Source of the DNA: Aldrovandia affinis
Lineage: Eukaryota; Chordata; Actinopteri; Notacanthiformes; Halosauridae
DNA: 64,000 nt
Direction of reading: 5' to 3'
Assembly (NCBI GenBank): GCA_029706075.1
Contig: JAINUG010000014.1
Span: 1,207,501-1,271,500 of the forward strand
A model generated the notes under the pieces. It was not told the origin of the DNA and ran no database searches. It saw only the letters and a program-made list of their open reading frames with translations. Below are positions 57,040 to 64,000 of the stretch, piece by piece (the stretch's first letter is position 1; each line of letters starts with the position of its first letter). The position numbers and the translations under genes were made by a program.

Positions 57040-57575
57040 CCCTGTAACAGCCAGACGGCTGAAGACAAGCAGCACTGGGCCTGGATAGGAGACTTCTCGG
57101 CAAAGCCAGGTCGCTACCAGAAGTGATGCTGATCAGCCAGTAGGGGGCAGTCTTCCCTCTGGACCGAGTGGAATATCATGCCCCAGAGCAGTGATGGGGA
57201 CACTGACCTGCAGGAGACGGCATGAAAATTCCAATGAGATGTCAAACCAAGGTCCTGACTAACGCCGTTTGCTAAATATGCCATGGCGCTTATCGCAAAG
57301 AACTGGGAGTTTTGCAAAGTGTCCTGGTAAAATTCCCAAACTGGCTCCCTAAATCTGCCCATCTAATCATCCCTCAGTTTAATTTGCTTAAGAAATCTCT
57401 CCCTTTCCAACACTGCCAATGTGTGGTGAGCATTCTGGTTCACCAGTGCCAGCCGTGTATGATCCAGGTGAGTGCTACACGTTGGTGGTGTTTGGGTAAA
57501 ATCATCCCCCCTCCCTTCATTATAGAGTGATTTGGGTTCCATGGAAGGGTGTATATAATGTCATATATTATGATA
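57040..57575 (+). mobile_element. SINE with 5S rRNA-like head and shared body
   Basis: The head 'agcactgggcctggatagga' + 'gacttctcgg' resembles the 3' half of 5S rRNA (GGGCCTGG..GGATGGGAGAC). The body ('gagatgtcaaaccaaggtcctga..gccatggcgctt..gtgtcctggtaaaattccc..gtgtggtgagcattctgg..gtgatttgggttccatgg') is the same as in the SINE at 52236. Confidence 0.65.
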
Positions 57576-58621
57576 ATGATGATTAATCCTTCTTCTTCTC
57601 ATTATTATTAAATTATGTATAATAATATATAATATATGGCTCCCCACATAAGCTTCACATTTTAAGCTATAATTGGCATCAACAGAAAATGTTAATTGTT
57701 TCGTTAACAAGCTAAATAAACAATCCAAGAGCTCATGGATTCAGTGACTGGATCCTTTATTGAAAATGGTTACTTGAAGGAAAGCGTTGTCTCGCTGTAA
57801 AATGGTGATTGTGTCTGCCCCCCCGCCTAAAGCAGTAGAAAACAATGCGCTTGGTCATGGTTGTTGTGATGTTACACTCAGGCACAAGCAGCGATGTCAG
57901 AACCGTCTTCACCAGATGTGGGATTAATCAGTAAAGGGGGGAAAAAAAACTATCAGAATAAGAGCTTAGGAGCACTTTAAATGCTTCTGGGAGTAATGCA
58001 TTAGGGTAGGGAGACGTCCTGAAACTGAGCACTGGTTATTAGTAAAGTAAAAGAGAGCCAAAAAATGTCACAAACTGCAAACTACAGATCAATGAATGAA
58101 TCTGCTCTGTCCTTTTCCCACTGTACAGCCAAAGGCCTGTTCCGTGAAAAAAGAAGAAGAAAAAAACCCAGAACAAAATTCCCATGCTCTGTTTTAATCA
58201 TCCCGCAGTTACAATTTGTTCCTTCACCAGCCTGCTGTTACATTGTCATGTACAGGAGGAGATTTATACAGGAGGAGAACTGCATTACTTACCAATAAAA
58301 AAACTGAAAACTAGTGACAGACGTGTGCATGCTTTGGAACGCGTTGTGTCCCCTCCCTCATGCACGTATTGCGGTTGATATATATATGCGGTATATTCTC
58401 ATTTCCATTTGAATGTAAAGGTGCTTTTAGCGTGCAGTACCAGCAGGCTGTGTGTCTTCATGTGGTTAAGGACGCTTGGTTGCTGCCGGTAAAAGGAGTC
58501 ACAACAAACATCGACGTCGAACGTCGGATATAATTCTCAAATTACACTTAAATCAGGCTCGTTACAAAATGTAATACAGTGTCTGGAATGCCCCATTCAG
58601 AGACAATGGGCACACTTTATG

Positions 58622-58775
58622 GCCCCCACATTAACATATCCTATGCTATTTAGCAGACGCTTTGATCCGAAGCGACTTGCGGTAGTGAATACAAACATTT
58701 TTTCAGTATATGTGGCCCCAATTGGAATCAAACCCACAACCTAAGCGTCAACAGTGCCATGCTGAGCCACACAAA
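58622..58775 (-). mobile_element. tRNA-derived SINE
   Basis: On the minus strand: 'tgtggctcagcatggcactg' head, B-box 'gggtttgattcc', 'ccacatatactgaaaaaat', and 'taccgcaagtcgcttcggatcaaagcgtctgctaaata' tail. Same family as 8988 and 37398. Confidence 0.8.
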
Positions 58776-59394
58776 AGCACAGACCTTTCTCATTAACCTC
58801 CTCAAACATTCCTATACACACCTGTGAAATTCTGAATTGGTGGGCCCAACTCCACATAGATTTGTTTAAATGGGTTGTGCCGATGTGGTACAAACTTCTC
58901 CAACTGGGATTCACTGCCTTGAGAAACCACGTCGGGACACAGTCGCTGAAAAAGGGCAAACATCCCGCACAAAGATTCAATGCTCCGGAGATAAATGCAT
59001 TAGTTGCACCTAATTAAATGCACCTTGGAAGCATTATCGGTTTTCCTTTTCATGATTCACTTCTTGACTAGCACCAGCGCAGACTTTTGGATGCTCATAT
59101 TACATGCATAGATGGCGGCACGGTCACAGGCCTTCTCCACATTGGACAATCCCCTAGTTCCGCACACTTGTCAGGGGCTTCTTTCAGACTGTAGTACGGA
59201 CAATTTGTATCTGCCCAATAACAAATGAGCTTTTAATGATTCTACACACACCCTTTCACCAAGGCCTACTAAGGTCTTAGTCTTGTGTAGTTAACAATAT
59301 GAGTCATTGTACAGAATAACCCATTTATGTCCATTAGACCAAGGAGCAAAAGGGCCTATTTTGAGAGATGGTCCTTTAATTTATACGTAATTAT

Positions 59395-60103
59395 TAGTGG
59401 TGGGACTCGATTAAAAAAATTAATCTAATTAATTAGAGGCTTTGTAATTAATTAATCGAAATTAATCGCATTTTAATCGCATATCAATATTTGACAGGAG
59501 AAGCAACATTTTTCAATTCAAATGGATTTTGGTATACGAGTGAATCAATGAATAGACATATACATAAGTTTAAGCAGCAAAATCTTGTTTATTTTAGCTA
59601 CTACACAGACCAGTGCAATTTTTAACAAAGTGCAGCAATTTTAGGAATATGATAGTGAAAAGGACCTTTGGAAGAAGCTGCTGGATTTTTTCGAAATTGT
59701 CTTTCTGCATGGCAGTTCATAAATTGTGTCAGACGACGCAATCTGTAGCACCTTTTCTAGCCCCTTATCTTCGACCACCGAAAGTGGTCTACAGTCCACG
59801 GCAATCCAGTGAGCCAGTGAGTTGGTTACTTTGTTAGACGTGGTCTTACTCATCTTGGCTCTGAACCCCGTCATCTGGTCGAGTGTGGTTTTGGCGACTC
59901 TGCTTGCTCGTACTAGGACTAACGTTAGCCTGATCAGCGTTAGCTCTGGCTTCCACGCTAGCTGCAACATGTTTAGCATTGAGAAACGTTCCGTGGTGTC
60001 TGGAGTGCAAAAATATAGTGCGATTAAAATCGTAAATTTTTTAACAGCGTTATTTTTTCTGTAATTAATTAATCGAAATTAACGCGTTAAAGTCCCAGCC
60101 CTA
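59395..60103 (-). mobile_element. 709-bp non-autonomous hAT element with 8-bp target duplication
   Basis: The ends are 'tagtggtgggactcgattaa' and the complement of 'gcgttaaagtcccagcccta', flanked on both sides by GTAATTAT (59387-59394 and 60104-60111). A 112-codon minus-strand frame (59641-59979) reads ..LAHWIAVDCRPLSVVEDKG and YELPCRKTISKK, the conserved segment of BED-finger hAT transposases (ZBED1-like). The catalytic C-terminal region is absent, so it is an internal-deletion derivative. Confidence 0.9.
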
Positions 60104-62307
60104 GTAATTATATAAATATATATAAAAAATAAAAAAATTGTACAAGCACAAAGACCTGCCAGTGAATGGAGGTGCACACACATTGCCGTGCTAGAAATCC
60201 TTGTTTGCAAACAAACCGATCTCTTCAGATTAGCTCAACAGACAAAGCAGCACACACACTGAAAAAGACACTGCTGTGTCACTGCCTGACCTTGTCCTTG
60301 GAGAGTAAATCGCATTAATAGAAAAGTCAGGAAAGAAAATGTGCTATTGAGGGTTGTCAGAGCCATCATTTCAACATTGCAATTAATGAAAGGCATTAAA
60401 ATACAATTTTAAAAACGTACAGTACGCCCACGGCCTACAGTGAAAAGGTCAGCAAAGAAAAATCTTACAGCATTAGTATACAGTTGTATGTTTTAGGTAT
60501 CGTACTGCCCGTTACATACCATAATGCCTGCCATCTGTGCATTTTGTAAACATGGTTTGTGTTTCCTTTCTCCCAGGCTCTTTAAAGGGTCCGGTTTAAA
60601 CGGTTTACGGCACATTTTGACGAAAGCGCTCCCTGCAGAAAAACCCTCCCTTTGGCTCCTTCCCATTGCCTCCCTCTGGGAGCCATCTGTCCCTCCAGAG
60701 TTGGGGAGATGGCACTGACCGCCTGTCTGCCTGCTGTCCACTTACTGTCTCCTCACCGCACTTGAGATCACCCACAGAGACCCACGAATACACTGACCCC
60801 CATCCCAACATTATACTCAAACCATACAATTCAAATCGCCTCTAGAGAAACAAAGGAACACATCGACCTTATACCTGAACCATACACCTGAAATCACATC
60901 TGCCGGGAGGCACAGGAACACATTGACTCCTTTACAACATTATACATGAGTTATAAACCTCAAATCACATCCACAGGCTCAGCCATGACAGCCACATCGA
61001 CCGCATCCAAACTTATACTGAAACCAGAAACCCAACACTTCAGATCACAAAGCGACTCATGACCACAGTAACCTCATCCAAACTTATACTGAAACCAGAA
61101 ACCCAACACTTAAAATCACAAAGTGACTCATGACTACAGTGACCTCATCCTAACCTTACACCTAAACCATAAACCTAAAATCACCTTTACAGTGACTTAG
61201 GCATTGTCCCCATTCCAACCTTAGGCCTAAACCCTATACTTCAAATCACATCTACAGACTCATTACAGCGTTGACCCCATCCTAACATTATACTGTAGGT
61301 ACCTTACTGCATCTAATGCGAGCCACGTGGCTCAGACACAACTGGAATCATATCTACAAAGACTCAAAAACACATAAATCCCCACATACAGATCCCTCGC
61401 AACCTTCCTCAAATAACATCTACACAGAATATTATTCCACACACCTAATACTTCAGAATCACATATACACAGAATATTACTCAACACACCTAACACTTCA
61501 GAATCACATCTACACAGAAACACAGGGCCATACCTCAGATCACATCAACCAAGACTCTGGACCACATCCACCCAACCCCCACCCCCTAAACCCTACAACC
61601 CATATCATACCTACTCAAAGACACAAGTCCTTAACACCTCATAGTCCCTCCTACTGCAAGACACAAAACCACACCTCCACCCTCACCTGCTCACTCTTCC
61701 AAATACAAGGATTTTCTTCAAGCCACATCTGAAACCACACAACCCCCTCCTGTATCCCCTCCTACATTAAACTTCATTAAGCCATGATTGGCCCAGGTGT
61801 TGGCTTCCACTCTTATACCTGCTGCAGGTCTGACTGAAAGACATCTGAAACTTAACAGCACACTCATCGAAAATACATACGTTTGACTACAGCTGAGAGG
61901 TCGAACCAGCTCAGCCCATTCACACACAATGACCTGATGTACCCGAGACAGATATATCTGGCCACAGAACAAATTTTTTTAAGACTTGTGTGGTCAGAGT
62001 CAAACAACAGCAAGCACAGCCCCCCAGGATTAATTCCCTCTGACAAGATAAATGTTTTTAATTATGGGTATTTATTTTTCATTTAGTTTTGGCAGTTGGC
62101 CAGAGCATAAAGGATGGTGAACCACAGAACACCACACTGGACCGTGACACGACCTTCCGCCGATCAATCCTGACATCTGTGTCCACTTACAGCGCACCCA
62201 AAAACGCATCGCAGTCAGGGAGGGTTGGGGGACAGGGGGGGGTTGATTTCATTGATATTATTAATTGAGTTATTGGCAAACATCAAATGGGCACATAAAA
62301 CTGTGAG

Positions 62308-62311
62308 GGGA

Positions 62312-62347
<36 letters not shown>

Positions 62348-62395
62348 CCAGAGAGAGCGGGCGAGCGAGAGAGAGAGAGAGAGAGAAAGAGCATA
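62308..62395. repeat. (GA)n microsatellite
   Basis: GA units 62309-62345 and 62367-62390. Confidence 0.95.
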
Positions 62396-62418
62396 TCGAG
62401 AACGTTGTACTGACTCAC

Positions 62419-62610
62419 CACGGCACAGATAAAACCCTCTGTGCTGTACGGAGCCCCTCTCACTCCCTTATCCATCTTAGGAGACAGAAAACGCGAGGCA
62501 CTCGAAACGCTAGCTGCCGTCGCTGGGCTGGTGTTACCCTCTTCCCGACCGTAACCGTGGCTGTGGCAATGGCACCGTGGGAGAGAGGGAGCGGCAGGCA
62601 GAGGGCACAA
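62419..62610 (-). other. Doubtful exon with a good donor
   Basis: A minus-strand open frame (..SRFLSPKMDKGVRGAPYST..) ends at GCCGTG|GTGAGT (donor 62413-62418), GC-rich and free of repeats. It could be an upstream non-coding exon of ajm1 or of another gene. No family resemblance. Confidence 0.2.
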
Positions 62611-63321
62611 AGCCTCTAAAATGGTCTTATCTCATTTTCGGCAGGGCAATTAGATCAGATCATTAAAGTGCACTTATTGCAAAGAGTCTTGAGAGGTTCA
62701 ACATCCAAACTGATGCTGGGGCAGGGTCCCTATGTATTTATTTGTATCGCACCCAAGGGAAAAAACGCTCTTTTTCTCTCCCCCCCGCCCCTCCCCCTTT
62801 GCTCCAGCACATCAATCCCACCATGATACGACAGACTGCTAACACCCGATTCAGAGTGCGCCTTCTCTCGCACCCTTGGCGAAAGACCGTACATGTCCTC
62901 TTATTTATCGTCTTTCCTCAACGAGGAATCGCCGTAAAAGACTCCCCTTTCACAGCTTCGATTGAATCCACTTATATCTCTGTTCTCAAGGACAGAGATG
63001 AGGTCCTACTCATAAGGGCTCGGAGAAAATCACAAGCAAACAATAAACAGTAGCGTAAACGGTCCCACGCTGGAACCGACACTAAACGCGTGCCCCCTCT
63101 TCGCTGAAATCTTCCCTGAGACGCCGGTGTGAGTTACAGAAAGGGGGCACCGTCTGTGGAAACGGCGTGCACGTGAAGGTCAAAATCGATAAGCCCAGAC
63201 GACTCTGAAATCAAGAGTTAGCGTTTTACGGGGCTCTCGGGGGAGGGAAACACAGACACAGGCTCAATGCCAGGGACGCGGCTCGCCACTGATCTTATCT
63301 CTGAGGCTTTCCACTGCTATA

Positions 63322-63515
63322 GAGCAGGGTTCCTCAAATCACGGTCCTCATGGGTCGAGTGCTGCTGTTTTTCCACCCTTCCTTTACCTGGGAGTCAGAT
63401 GTGAAGACACTCTGGTCAATCAATTGCATTAATTGCTCAATGAACTGCCTGAGAGAAAGGAAAACCAGGACCAAATTTGGATTCGTGGGATAGATTTCAG
63501 GACCACTGCTATAAA
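63322..63515. mobile_element. Foldback MITE
   Basis: 'gctatagagcagggttcctc' at the left and 'caggaccactgctataaagc' at the right are inverted; the internal 'cacggtcctcatggg' and 'aaaccaggaccaaatttgg' fit the 54671 family. Confidence 0.6.
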
Positions 63516-63696
63516 GCTTCAAATGCAAAAAAATGATCAAATAGGCCAAAAACTAAAAAAAAAAAAAAATACTATCCTTATGAAAAGCAAAACACAATTT
63601 CCTCAAAATATTACATACACACTGTAGGATATAAACTCACTGGATATATTTCTCACAGCAGAAGCCCACCATGGCAATTGGGACTGAATGATATAT

Positions 63697-63790
63697 ATCA
63701 GGCATGGTGAACCCTGGTCCTCAGGGGCCACAGGGTCTCTGCTGGTTTTTGTTTCCACCTTAAAATCAGCAACCGATTTAGACCTAATGT
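63697..63790 (+). mobile_element. MITE arm of the 54671 family
   Basis: 'gaaccctggtcctcaggggc' ... 'gtttccaccttaaaatcagcaaccgatttagacct', one arm only. Confidence 0.55.
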
Positions 63791-64000
63791 ACACATACAG
63801 TGCATTGTACATTTTATAAATCACAAATTTCTCAAACATGACCACCCCGTGAATACAAGATATTTTTAAATCATATTTTGACAGATGTATAACATTAAAA
63901 CATATGACATTTTGATTTGATTTTATATTTCAACATACATTACTAATGCATGAGTTTATGCAGATGGCCTTTCCTTTAGATGAATCCAGCCTGTTGAGCC

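Larger units (their letters stand above)
51600..64000. other. Upstream / first-intron region of ajm1
   Basis: No protein gene is supported. The region contains SINEs, foldback elements, one hAT element, short microsatellites (55183-55215 CA; 62309-62390 GA), and stretches of unique AT-rich sequence. The 61.0-61.7 kb block is unusually A/C-rich with repeated 'aaaccagaaacccaacactt' and 'atcacatctacacagaa' phrases. Confidence 0.6.

Noticed and set aside
60493-60829. Minus-strand frames with a GTAAGT donor near 60.74 kb
   Set aside because: No acceptor or protein similarity strong enough to call an exon.

Overview
The window looks like a ray-finned (teleost-type) fish genome. It has split genes with GT-AG introns, many very long (CA)n and (GA)n microsatellites, tRNA-derived SINEs ending in a 'taagtcgc..ggataa..gcgtctgctaaatg' tail, hAT and Tc1-like DNA elements, and a CR1/L2/Rex1-like LINE fragment. 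I cannot name the species. There is no bacterial, viral, rRNA or CRISPR content.

Two protein genes are well supported, both on the minus strand. (1) gapvd1 (GTPase-activating protein and VPS9 domain 1, an endosomal RasGAP/Rab5-GEF). Its promoter and non-coding first exon lie near 42.26-42.51 kb and the start codon is at 29855. Eighteen coding exons are laid out leftward to 750, giving about 1,030 codons. The C-terminal part with the VPS9 domain lies beyond the left edge. Exons were placed by hand from splice sites, codon phase and remembered vertebrate GAPVD1 protein. Lengths and phases agree across every junction except two places: the exon at 5702-6028 carries one extra base, and an exon expected between 15.2 and 12.2 kb is present only as two out-of-frame, degraded copies near 14.5-14.8 kb. 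(2) ajm1 (apical junction component 1 homolog), whose 1,111-codon reading frame sits in one exon (48174-51509). It has an acceptor at 51563/51564 and probably a 2.5-kb AT-rich 3' UTR ending near 45.69 kb.

Layout: 0-42.5 kb gapvd1; 42.5-45.7 kb intergenic, with a 240-270 bp local duplication and a possible MADF-domain fragment; 45.7-51.6 kb ajm1; 51.6-64 kb ajm1 upstream or first-intron DNA, with SINEs, a complete short hAT element with target-site duplications, foldback elements and one doubtful exon.

I see no new biological system. The items most worth a second look are the two gapvd1 coding anomalies, a gapvd1 exon sandwiched between long (UG)n tracts in the transcript, a strong sense-strand bias of UG and CU repeats in gapvd1 introns, and several nested or paired repeats whose insertion history can be read directly.
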